Source of the DNA: Blakeslea trispora
Lineage: Eukaryota > Mucoromycota > Mucoromycetes > Mucorales > Choanephoraceae
Assembly: GCA_025331445.1 (NCBI GenBank)
Contig: JAIWNE010000068.1
Location: 62,001-126,000 of the forward strand
DNA length: 64,000 nucleotides
Reading direction: 5' to 3'
Shown here: piece after piece, positions 1-9,808 of the stretch
Numbering within the stretch: position 1 is the first letter of the stretch
Layout of the letters: each line of letters begins with the position of its first letter
Notes under the pieces: model-generated
Told to the model about the DNA's origin: nothing
What the model saw: the letters and a program-made list of their open reading frames with translations, nothing else
The model's database searches: none
Position numbers and translations under genes: made by a program

Positions 1-55
1 AAAGAGAACTTGCACAAATTTATCGCTATAATCTCTTACCTATTTCATACGAAAG

Positions 56-476
56 GATTTTCGTGGCCAGTATGGACAAGCATACTTTTTCTCCAAAGTG
101 TATAGTTTCTCCCTCACTCTCTCTCTCTCTTTTTGTTCGTTTGCCAATATTAAATTACTTTTTCTTTGTAGGGTGAATGTAACCTGTGGTAAAGAAGAAG
201 ACCGACAAATGGTGACAGGATTATACCAAGTGCGAGATATCTCATGCGTGCACTGCTCTAAGTTACTTGGATGGACTTATGTTTGTTCAGCCTTTTTTTT
301 TAGAACTGGCTTCATTTCATAATATCCAATTCACCTCAAACTGACCTTTCTCTTCTTCTTAGGTCAAAGCTTATGACAGTGAAAACACATATAAAGAAGG
401 CAAATTTGTCTTGGAGTACGAACACCTAGCGAATCTATCAGCCAAATCCTACATTGACCATGTTGAATATATCTAA
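56..476 (+). CDS. Yippee-like zinc-binding protein, 3' part
   Basis: Yippee proteins are small conserved zinc-binding proteins with a beta-tent fold. Three exons can be joined: about 56-99, 172-280 and 363-476, with introns 100-171 (GTATAG...TAG) and 281-362 (GTTTGT...TAG). The joined reading frame contains GQAYFFSKVVNVTCG, then the family core TGLYQVRDISCVHC (second CxxC zinc pair) followed by LGWTYVKAYDSENTYKEGKF, and ends LEYEHL...DHVEYI before TAA. The first CxxC pair should lie in exons before the window; the frame is closed upstream of an AG at 54-55, so an intron probably ends there. The family assignment is strong; the 5' limit is uncertain. Confidence 0.85.
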
Positions 477-1242
477 TGTGACGACATTTTAAACAGTCTT
501 GCTTTATCTATACATCTTTCATTCTACACGGCTCACATCCACATTCAATATACACACCTATCTCCCATTCATGCTCCATCAACATTCATAATAGCTTCAT
601 CTCTAAATAAATTGTCATATCTCCGGAAACCGTCGAAAAAAAGAAAAAAGGTTCCAACTGAAAATGTGAAACAAAAGATAGTTTAGCTAAAGTATGCAAA
701 GACTTTACTTACTTATCAGACAGTGTTGTTCTATCAGATTTATTCTATACATACTTGTTGCAGCTATGTTATATGTATAAGTGATGGTTGAATATATATA
801 TCAATGCCAGCCCTACAAAGCACAAAGTCTTTTTTTTTTTTCTCTTTCTTGCCATCGATAGGCAACTTGCATAAACTTATGGTACAAACTGCCTAAACTA
901 TGTCTTCTTTCGAAAAAAGTACCAAACATTGCATGGCTAGTCAAAGTTACAAGCAATTAAGTTTTTCTTGTTTCTTGATAATTTTGACACTCCAAGTAAG
1001 TCAACTGCTCAATGAATACGTAGCTGATAAGTGCATGGCTTACCTTTTAAAGGTAAAAAGGTTTCTTTGAGATACATGAATGCTATGAAGGCAACTAATT
1101 TCTGAAAGACCTATAGATGTTAACATTCTTTATATCATGCTAATTAGACTACAGACTCTCTTTGCAAATACAGATTATTTTAAAACGCGAGTTTCAGGAC
1201 TACCAAGTCTGCCATAAAAGCTTCAATAGATATACGATTATC
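477..1242. other. Intergenic, no gene seen
   Basis: About 770 bases between the Yippee-like gene and the MULE. It is AT-rich, with a T11 run near 829-841 and no coding frame with recognisable protein. It presumably holds the 3' UTR of the Yippee gene. Confidence 0.6.
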
Positions 1243-1250
1243 AACTAATT
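1243..1250. repeat. Target-site duplication of the MULE, left copy
   Basis: The octamer AACTAATT lies directly before the left inverted repeat and recurs at 5071-5078 directly after the right one. The shared string is TCAACTAATT if the ambiguous flanking bases are counted. Mutator-like elements usually make 8-11 bp duplications, so the length fits. Confidence 0.9.
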
Positions 1251-1410
1251 GACTAACACTTGGTCCACTCACTTCGTCCACTCTTTACGTACACCCCATC
1301 ATATTTTTGTCCACTCCTTACGTACACCCCACTCAAATTTCCTTGACATGATAGTAGTTATTACTCACCCCCCAATTTTTTGTCCACTCTGTGTACAAGT
1401 TTCCAAAAAA
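1251..1410 (+). repeat. MULE left terminal inverted repeat
   Basis: 160 bp, identical base for base to the reverse complement of 4911-5070. Within it GTCCACTC occurs at 1263, 1276, 1309 and 1382, with a fifth copy just inside the element at 1428. Two of these head a 33-bp imperfect direct repeat ending in TACGTACACCCCA. Such iterated sub-repeats are likely transposase-binding sites. This is inference from position and repetition. Confidence 0.92.
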
Positions 1411-1519
1411 AAAGAAAAAAGTAATTTGTCCACTCCATTTCCGCAGTTTTTATTCAATAAACTTTTTTTCGACAGCGATTGTCAACAAAAAACCTTTTTC
1501 TTTTGTTTATAATATAAAA

Positions 1520-3586
1520 ATGTACCAAGAAGCTGCACCTTATCTAGCAATGTTTGAAAAGATTGTAAAGACAAGCTACAGTACCAAAGAAGATCTACGC
1601 AATGACATCCGTCTGCTTGGAAAAGAGCATAATGTTATTATGAGTATTAAGTCATCCAAGCCTACTTGTATCTATTACATTTGTAAGCATGGTGGGCACA
1701 AGCGGGTTAGATCAGACCGTGGCCAAACAACCAATGGAAGGAAAAGTAAGAAGATGTTATGTGATGCTTTTATTCAATTCAATTATGATGAAGTCCGCGA
1801 GGATTGGACAGCTAGCCGTCATCATGGTCTTCATAACCATTCGATTCCAGGAAACCCAGCAGCTTACAGCATTAACAGAAAGATGTCTGCAGAACTTGAA
1901 GAGGAAGTATTCGCTGATTTTAAGTCTGGATTGACTGCAAATGTTATTTATCATGCTTTGAAGTCACGAAAGATTTTCAACATCACTAAAAATGATCTTG
2001 AAAACCTTCAGTATCGCTCTTTCAGTGCTGAGCGTGGCAAAATGATGTATGAATACATCACCGGATTGCAAGATAAAGGCTACGAGGTTTATTACAAGCT
2101 TGACAGTGACAAGCGAGTTAATGGAGTGTTTTTTACTTCGAAGACAAGTATTGACCGTGTCAGACGCATGAACGAAAATCTTGTGATTGATGCGACATAC
2201 AAAACAAACGCTCATAAGTTGACATTTGTCAATATTGTTGGCACAAGTAGTGTTGAAGGCATCAAGCCCGATACATTGGTGACATTTGAAGTTGCAGGCG
2301 CTTTCATCAGCGAAGAAAACTTTGCAAACTATCAATGGGTGCTTCGTTGCCTCAAGGAAGCTGTTTGGTCAGATCCAAGCCAACAAAGTACCAATGGTCC
2401 TTTGACCATAACCACCGACAACGAGCAAGCACTCAAGAATGCTATTGCAGATGTGTTTCCGACAACACACAATATCTTGTGCTATGTTCATATGCAAAAG
2501 CGTTTTGAAGCCAAATTGATGGAGTGCATCAGCGACAAGGACAAAGACAGAAGGCTGATCATCAGACAAGAGATCCAAAAGCGATATCAAGCAATTGCCT
2601 TGAAGAAAACAACCGAGAGAGACATGCTGAAAGCTGTACAAGATCTCAAAAGATTGTTCTTGGAAGAGCCTGATATCTTTCCTGAAAGCGCCAAAGTAAG
2701 CAATTAACGAGATACTTAATATCGTTTAAACTATGTATAACAGGAAAATTTGGAATTGCAAGCCGATGGTACTCCTTCTCCTTTAAATTATGTCAGTAAA
2801 GAAGGAAAGAAAAAAGCCATTGAATTCATTGAAAGGTAGTTGAAATGTGCTTGAGGCAACAACTACTAATCTTTATACGTTTAGTAAAATGGAAGAAGCA
2901 GAGATGTGGACGGCTTTCCACACACACAAGTTACCTCACATGGGAAATCGGTCTTCCAATAGAGTGGAAAGTAGCCATTCTTCACTCAAAAGCTACCTAA
3001 AATCTTCTTCTGGTACTATTGTTATGACAACAGAGAAAATTCATCAATGGTACAAACAGAGGGTAACTATTCAAAATTCTTTAATGATATACTTTGTACT
3101 AAAGAGTTACTTTTAAATGAAAAGGAAGATGATTTGGAAAACAAGAAAACCGAAGAGATGCTTTCGTATCGTAGTTTGTATACTTATGAAGAAGAAGTTT
3201 TCGAAATGATCCGTCCTTTGTTTGCCAAAATATATTCCTTTGCTGTAAACAAAATATTCCAGGAGCTTCTCAAAATTCGCTCTGCTGAGAGCCCTGTTGT
3301 CTTCAAAGACTGTTTATGCTCAATCAAGTTTCATTACAACCTTCCCTGTAAACACATGTTGAGCTTAGAATCAAGCAAAGTTCCCATCAGCATAATTCCC
3401 CAAAGATGGAGATTCGATCATGATGAGTGCGATGAAGGTAAGCATGGTTTAGTTTTGGTAGGATATAATCAACAGTTATTAAATTGTTTTCAAGAAATGA
3501 TGATCTTGACACAAATAGAAGATACTCTAGTCAGTGATGAAAATAACAATGAAGTCCTTGAAATGCAGACACGAGATGGTAATTAA
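1520..3586 (+). CDS. MULE transposase (FAR1-like)
   Basis: DDE transposase of the Mutator superfamily. Likely start is ATG 1520, just after a TATAAAA stretch. Residues ~1-130 carry a WRKY/GCM1-type zinc-binding region (YYICKHGG, KMLCDAF, HHGLHNH). The catalytic core follows: VIDATYKTN (first Asp), TITTDNEQALKNAI (second Asp), CYVHMQKRFE, and after two introns SSNRVESSHSSLK, where the NxxE glutamate is the third acidic residue. A SWIM-type zinc motif CLCSIKFHYNLPCKHML follows. Proposed exons: 1520-2695, 2744-2835, 2885-3062, 3107 onward, with a possible intron at 3438-3494. All catalytic residues are visible. The 3' end is unsure, because a phase-compatible splice (donor near 3530 or 3554, acceptor 3606) would join it to the OTU region as one polyprotein. 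Confidence 0.85.
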
Positions 3587-3606
3587 AGATATGAGGTGTT
3601 TTAAAG

Positions 3607-4872
3607 GAACAAGAACTAATAGAGCATTTCATAGATTTGAAAGAAAATGAAGACGAAGAAGTATGGGAGTGCGAAAACAAAGATGATGATGATGATTGTA
3701 CAATCATCGATGCAACTATGGTGCCTCCTCAAATCATACGCAGATCAAGCAAAAGAAACTTTAATTCTCGCATAGTTAGCACAGCTACTAAACTCATAGA
3801 ACTATACGAGTCTCTTGAATCTGAACAAGATAAAAGAAATTTGATTGATTCTGTTGAGAATGCGATGAAAAGTGTTGAGATCAGAAGAGTTGAAGAAGTT
3901 CTTCCTCCAAAAACACGCGTCAGTGTAAAAGGAAGACCGAAAAATGTAAAGCGCAATTTGACTCATTACGAGCATTTGCTTAAAAAAGAAGAAGAAGATT
4001 CAAAAGAGGCTCAATTAAAACCGAAGAAGATGGAGGTAGCCATCAAAGAAAAAGAAGAAACCAAACGTAAGCTTCAAGACTTAAAAAAAAGTAAATACAG
4101 ATAGCTAACGTATATGCAAAAAGTAGAATTGAAGATCAAAAAGAGAGCCATTAGCCAAGTCAGCTACGGAAAAGACGATTTTGTTTTTGACATGCAATAT
4201 AGACCAAACAAGCGCTCTCGCGGCAATATTAGTCAAGCTGTTCGCAGTATACTTAGCTCTTCAATCAAAGAATCCGATATTACTGGATATCTCGATCCTG
4301 AAGGAGATGGAAACTGTGGCTTTCGGGCTATTGCTTTCTTGGTCAACAGGAACGGCCCTAGTTATGAAGATGGTGAACAATATCTTGAGGTCAGGTCAAG
4401 AATGCTTGAGACTTATCAAAAACTCAAACCAATCTACAAAGAACACTTTCCTGCCTTCCAAATCGAGAGATTGGAAGAAACCATAAAAAAAGGAATGAAA
4501 AAGAAAGAAATAGCTGAATGGTTCTACGGACCTGACTGCGCTCAAGTTGTGGCAGACACATATGGGGTCCCAGTTTGTGTATATCCCTCTGCTGAATTAG
4601 AGCATTCTGCGGTAAATCCTCCCTTGACTTTTCTGCCTCTTGAATTGCCAAAACACAAATCCAAACCTGTGGCAATTCATCTTCAAAATGGACACAACTT
4701 ACACTGGTATGCAATCAGTTTGGGGATTAACCAAACGAAATTGCCGCCAGTGTATCATTACTACTTAAAGATAAAAGGAAAACAAGAAGAGTACAACATG
4801 TACTGGAACAAATGGCGTCAATTCTCTAAAAGACAAACAAATGCTAACAAAGAAACTATAATAATTGAATAA
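3607..4872 (+). CDS. OTU cysteine-protease region of the MULE (likely C-terminal part of the transposase gene)
   Basis: Two open stretches in the same frame (3607-4101 and 4114-4872) are separated only by one TAG. A 33-bp GTAAAT...AAG segment at 4091-4123 would remove this TAG without shifting frame. The first part is acidic then basic and helical, without a recognised domain. The second carries an OTU fold: YLDPEGDGNCGFRAIA with the catalytic Cys in DGNC, and NGHNLHWYAI with the C-terminal His. OTU proteases cleave ubiquitin or ubiquitin-like conjugates, and in MULEs their role is not established. It may be a separate gene or the 3' end of the transposase ORF; I favour one polyprotein because phase-compatible splice sites exist. 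Confidence 0.75.
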
Positions 4873-4910
4873 AAATAACCAAGTAACTACAGTGACTGAA
4901 CTATATTTAC

Positions 4911-5070
4911 TTTTTTGGAAACTTGTACACAGAGTGGACAAAAAATTGGGGGGTGAGTAATAACTACTATCATGTCAAGGAAATTTGAGTGGGGTGTACG
5001 TAAGGAGTGGACAAAAATATGATGGGGTGTACGTAAAGAGTGGACGAAGTGAGTGGACCAAGTGTTAGTC
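4911..5070 (-). repeat. MULE right terminal inverted repeat
   Basis: Exact reverse complement of 1251-1410 over 160 bp. Identity stops inside the element at the A-rich stretch, where the left side reads AAAGAAAAAAG and the right side does not. Confidence 0.92.
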
Positions 5071-5078
5071 AACTAATT
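5071..5078. repeat. Target-site duplication of the MULE, right copy
   Basis: AACTAATT, matching 1243-1250. See the left copy. Confidence 0.9.
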
Positions 5079-5731
5079 AGTATTTGCATATCCAGTTTGT
5101 TGTTTTAGGACACAATAGAAAAAACAAAAGAAATCCTGTTTGCTTCAGGACTGAATTATACCTGATAACTTCAGACAATATATAATAACGCTCAAACTGA
5201 ACATAGCTTAAAGCACTTGGTCACAAGACATAGCGAGTCTATTGCCCTGTTCTTACATGACAGACAAAAAAAATGTGTGTATATGATAACAGAAGGTTCA
5301 ACAAATCGATGAAAATAGACGCATTTGAGACTTTGCTCTTTTTGAGCATGCTCTCGATTACATTACTCACTCAGCTACTAAAAGAGAAGCATGTCTACTG
5401 CTTTTCACCCTTTTGGCAAGTCTCATTTCGTTGAAAGACTTCATTTGAAAGAACTTCCTTTTCGAGATTCCAAAACCCGACGTGACTAGCTTTATGACGT
5501 TGGATTCAAAGTTTTTTTGTACTATTTGAAGGATTGACAAACAAAAGTTCATTTCTTTACACACTTTTGTCTATTAGTCAGTAAGTAAAAGTGACTTGTC
5601 CATTTCTATCCACTCTCAAATTGCAAACCATATAACTCGAAATTTGTTTGATTTGCTTTTGTCAGAGTATTTTATTATACAAAAACACATATCATTCAGC
5701 TAGCTAACATGTCTTTGTTTTACTTCCAGTT
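5079..5731. other. Intergenic, promoter side of OLA1
   Basis: About 650 bases with no convincing coding frame. The last ~100 bases are pyrimidine-rich and lead into the OLA1 start, and presumably include its promoter and 5' UTR. Confidence 0.5.
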
Positions 5732-7078
5732 ATGCCCCCAAAGAAGGCTGTTAAGGAAGAAAAGGCCATGCTCGGTCGTCCCTCCAACAACTTGAAGATT
5801 GGTGTCGTTGGTCTCCCCAACGTCGGAAAGTCTACTTTCTTCAACGCTCTTACCAATGCTTCTGCTGCTGCCGAAAACTATCCTTTCTGTACTATTGGTA
5901 AGTTTGGATCATTTATGCTTTCTAGTTGATTTGATTCTCCCCTTATCAATAAACTCATGCTAACGTTCCTTTCCTTATTTCTACAGACCCCGAAGAATCC
6001 CGTGTTGCTGTTCCTGATGAACGCTTCGATTGGTTGTGTCAACACTACAAGCCTGCCAAGGAAATTCCTGCCTTCGTAAGTGACAAGTCCAGTTAAGTTA
6101 CAAAGTAGTAATCTAACCCATTTCAATTGTTAGTTGACTGTCATTGATATCGCCGGTCTTGTCAAGGGTGCTGCCTCTGGTGCTGGTTTGGGTAACGCTT
6201 TCTTGTCTCACATTAAGGCTGTCGATGCCATCTTCCATGTTGTTCGTGCTTTCGACGAAGCCGATGTTATTCACGTTGAAGGTGAGTTAGACCCCGTCCG
6301 TGATTTGGACATTATTCGTGAAGAATTGCGTTTGAAGGATGAGGAATTCCTTGCTAAGCAATCCACTGAATTGAACGCTGCTGCCAAGCGTCTTGGTCAT
6401 GGTGGTAATGCCCAAGACAAGGCCAAGAAGGAAGAAGCTGCTGTTGTTCAAAAGGTATACGAATACGTTCAAAGCGGCAAAGATGTCCGTCACGGTACTT
6501 GGACCAACAAGGAAATTGAAGTTATCAACTCTCTTCACCTTATCACTGCTAAGCCCGTTATCTACCTTGCCAACTTGAGTGAAAAGGACTTTATTCGTAA
6601 GAAGAATAAATGGCTTCCCAAGATCAAGCAATGGATTGATACCAACTCTCCTGGTGATATCATGATTCCTTACTCTGGTGCTTATGAATACCGTCTCACT
6701 CTCTCCACTCCTGAAGAGAAGGAAGAAATCCAAAAGGAAACCGGTGCTCCCTCCGTCTTGCCAAAGATTATTGTTCAAGGTTATGCTGCCCTTCAATTAA
6801 TTTACTACTTCACTGGTGGTCCTGACGAAGTCAGAGCTTGGACTGTCCGCAAGAACACAAAGGCTCCTGGTGCTGCTGGTGTCATTCACTCTGATTTCGA
6901 ACGTGGTTTCATTATGGCCGAAGTTATGAAGTATGAAGCTTTGAAGGAATTGGGCTCTGAAGGTGCTGTCAAGGCTGCTGGTAAATACATGCAAAAGGGT
7001 AAGGAATACGTTGTTGAAGATGGTGATATTATCTACTTCAAGTTCAACGTTACTGCTCCTGCTGCCAAGAAGAAATAA
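5732..7078 (+). CDS. OLA1: Obg-like ATPase (OLA1/YchF family)
   Basis: P-loop ATPase of the universally conserved YchF/OLA1 family, which binds ribosomes and is linked to translation and stress responses. Exons 5732-5897, 5987-6075 and 6134-7078 give 399 residues, the normal family length. Introns are 5898-5986 and 6076-6133. The Walker A is [14 protein letters not shown], switch II reads [16 protein letters not shown], and the specificity region has [16 protein letters not shown] (NLSE instead of NKxD, the family's ATP-preferring feature). The C-terminal TGS domain includes [24 protein letters not shown]. Codon use is much more C-rich at third positions than in neighbours, as expected for a highly expressed gene. 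Confidence 0.98.
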
Positions 7079-7329
7079 GTAACTCCTTTCGTCCCTTTGA
7101 AAGGAATATAATGTATTTGTATTAAAAGATTTTTTCCCGTTTTTTTATTGTGTTCAAAATAAACTTGTTCATGTTTGCATATCCCTTCAACTTGAACATT
7201 AAAGATCCAAAATTCATTTGCATTACGCTGGTAGTGTGGGTGGGCAAAGCTAAACGACTCGGAACAGTCAAATATGCATACCTTTAAATTTTTTTCTTCG
7301 CTTTTTTATACCTTTTCAATTAGTTGGTT

Positions 7330-8405
7330 GTCAAGGAAAAGAAGATGTCTGGCGACAGTGTTTACGTTAGTGAAGGTAGAGAAAGGTGTGTATTGGAAGA
7401 CGGAGTGCCAGTGAGTTTGCCATATATCTAAAAGAGTACAGGCAAAGATCTGTTCCAGGGAGAGAGAGGGATTGCGGATGCATGTGATAGGGAGAAAGCG
7501 GCAGATACAATGAAGAAGATGAGGAACATCAGAGAGGATATAGCGGATGGAAAGGTGTATGTGGTGAGTATTGTCTTCCAGACTGAAGCCTTAGCGGGAC
7601 AGAGGAAGAGGAAACGATCGATAGATTCGTCGGATGAAGAGCATATCTGACAGAGAGAAGTAGAGAAGGATGCCGGATTCAAGTGATGAAGAAAGGAGCG
7701 ATGAGGAAATTTTTTGATGAAGGAGACGATACCAAACCGTCCGAGCTTGCAAAGGAATATTAAGGGACTAGAAAATACTCCAAATGGAAGGAGTGAGTAT
7801 CTTAGGTGTGAGTATATAACGAGAGCGAGTGAGAAGCTTTTAAGAGCGGATAGATGAAGGCGGGTGGCAAAAGTTAGGGGAAGACTGGTAAAAGCTGCAA
7901 TGAAAAGGGAGAGTCTAACGACTGAGGATAGCGTCTGCTGAATACGAGGGGCTTGGTATGCGATTGTGTTGAAAGAAAGGAAGGAAGGTGGTCATGTCAG
8001 ATTGGATGTAGCTTGGTTAATGAGTGTTAAATGGACAGGGATTGATGAGGAGGAAATTACCGCGAGTAAGAGGAGCGAAAGGCAAGTGATGGGATCAATA
8101 AAACATGTATCAAACGATTTCAGGATAGCATCAATTACCTGAATGAATGAAGAAAGAATATGAAGCCAAGAATAAGCGATAGAAGGGCGATGGGGGGAAA
8201 GTTTTGCGGTCGGCGACAGAATGGGAAGAGAAGGAAAGGTAGAAAAATGATAAAGACATTCAAAATGACAACGAAGAAAAGATCGGATGAATAGATGAGG
8301 AGGAGGAGGAGGAGGAGGAGGAGGAGGAGCAGAGTGAAGGAGAGTAGAGGCCCAGCGCCATTGAAGTGCTTGTGGTTGTGAGGTGAGACTCAAAACCAAC
8401 TTTTC
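7330..8405 (-). pseudogene. Decayed LINE ORF2 C-terminal fragment
   Basis: The minus strand, over several frames, resembles the C-terminal third of the intact LINE at 39-45 kb. It shows SLTSQPQALQWRWASTLL near 8390 (compare the LINE's LNPRHQQLALQLRW), ARTVWYRLLHQK in a shifted frame near 7750, LCQICSSSDESIDRFLFLCP near 7640 (the LINE's CTICSQKTDSMEHFLYEC zinc motif, His lost), and LDIWQTHWHSVFQYTPF near 7410 (the LINE's AVWRCHWLFVFDDVPF). Frameshifts and the lost His show it is dead. It appears to be a different, older LINE subfamily member truncated at its 5' side. The boundaries are approximate. Confidence 0.7.
8297..8329. repeat. (AGG)n microsatellite
   Basis: About eleven uninterrupted AGG triplets inside the decayed LINE fragment. 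Read on the minus strand they give a proline run. Confidence 0.85.
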
Positions 8406-9418
8406 AGGTGGTGAGAATTACTAAAAAAGAAAATAGGTGTGGTGATGTTTAATTTTTTCACTATGACATCCTGATTCATGCAACTCTATTTCCTGCAGAA
8501 TAGTTGTCAATCACAGATAAATTTCAGGGTGAAACATTTTGGATATATCTTTAGAACATTTTTTTATTGCAACCACTTCTATTGCTCAATTTATGAGAAA
8601 AGGATTCCTTGTAATATGATAACGATGTTTTTTTAAAATCAGTACGATGTGGTTATGCTATGGTAAAAAAATTGTGTTTATTTTAGAAAATAGCCACAAA
8701 GCTACTGAAGTAAAGTATTGTATATAACTCGCTTATAGCTACTCACAACCATAGACTTGACTTTATATCAGGTACCATACTCGGAGCATGATCTGCAATA
8801 TGCAATTGACATATCAAACTAACACACGGCTTTCACACTATTGTTGATGCGAACAATCTATTCCGAAACATTCAATTAAACAAGGCGCATGGAGGGGTTC
8901 CAGTATAGTAAGCTTGACGCAATCATTAAGAAGTACAAAAAAACCTGATAGGTGATGCATTAATTAGAACACATCCCATACATAACAACTGATTTGGACA
9001 GTAAAACACAATGTTTGTTGTACAAGATAATCTCCTGACAGTTTTTTCTCTTGCTTTCATGCGAAATGATTGATTGCTGCAAAGTGAGCATTTGTTGCCA
9101 AGATATCCAAGACCAAGACGAATTCTTGCTTTGATCAAGTTAGCTTGCTTGGCTCATGATAAGTTGGAACAAAAAACAGTATTTAAAGAGCTACGTAATT
9201 GATAAGAAAATGTATTGCTTTCTGTCTTCTTCTCTTTCTTACCTGCAATATGCCAAGTATTTGAACAACAAAAAAGAAATCGAATTCACATACTATAATA
9301 TCAGCATTTAGCACATGCATATGCCAATCATACGATTTTTACATAAGCAAATGATGTTCCTTACATGGCCTGATATGGAAGAATAAAGGCTGTTACAGTT
9401 TTGAGTATCAAAACAAGG
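8406..9418. other. Intergenic, no gene supported
   Basis: About 1 kb of AT-rich DNA. A 70-codon minus-strand frame at 8926-9138 contains two CxxC-like pairs, but I cannot tie it to any family, and codon bias and context do not support a gene. Confidence 0.4.
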
Positions 9419-9420
9419 TA

Positions 9421-9593
9421 CAGTAGTCGCTCTATTTAAGGGTAGCCAAAAATCTTGAAAATCTCACCCTTAAATAGAGAATACCCTTAAATACAATTGG
9501 TTTTAGAGCTTGTATTGAAAAATATTTTTCAGAAACCCACCCTTATATAGAGATTACCCTTAAACAGAACACCCTTAAATAGAGCGACTACTG
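9421..9593. mobile_element. pogo-like MITE
   Basis: A 173-bp non-autonomous element. It begins CAGTAGTCGCTCTATTTAAG and ends with the reverse complement of that (CTTAAATAGAGCGACTACTG), and it is flanked by TA on both sides (9419-9420, 9594-9595). CAGT ends plus a TA duplication are typical of pogo-type Tc1/mariner relatives. CCCTTAAATAGAG or close variants recur internally on both strands. There is no coding capacity. A decayed relative lies at 31111-31280. Confidence 0.85.
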
Positions 9594-9808
9594 TATGGAA
9601 CACCTGAGTCTGTCGGATGCTTGTGTACCTCGAAAATTATTTCGCAGATATAAAATTGATGTAAATATACAATTTCAGCTTTTATCATTGACTTACTTTT
9701 ATCTTTAAATTACTTCTGCCTTTACATTAACTCTGTCTCTACATTACCTTTATCTTTAAATCAATTCTAGCTTCATATTACTTATATTTCCTTATTATAT
9801 ACATAATA

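Larger units (their letters stand above)
1251..5070 (+). mobile_element. Complete Mutator-like DNA transposon (MULE) with OTU region
   Basis: A 3820-bp element bounded by perfect 160-bp terminal inverted repeats (1251-1410 and 4911-5070) and an 8-bp target duplication. It carries a FAR1/MULE-type transposase and a downstream OTU cysteine-protease region, both on the plus strand. Perfect repeat identity, an intact duplication and visible catalytic residues suggest recent insertion and possible activity. OTU-carrying MULEs are known in plants; in fungi the best described MULE (Hop, Fusarium) is simpler. No other copy is in this window. Confidence 0.92.

Noticed and set aside
98..322. 74-codon frame over the Yippee gene
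   Set aside because: It reads through the two introns; the spliced exons give the real protein.
8926..9138. 70-codon minus frame with CSLC and CMGC
   Set aside because: Considered as a TnpB/Fanzor-like zinc end or LINE relic, but no flanking motif (RuvC residues, RT) supports either.
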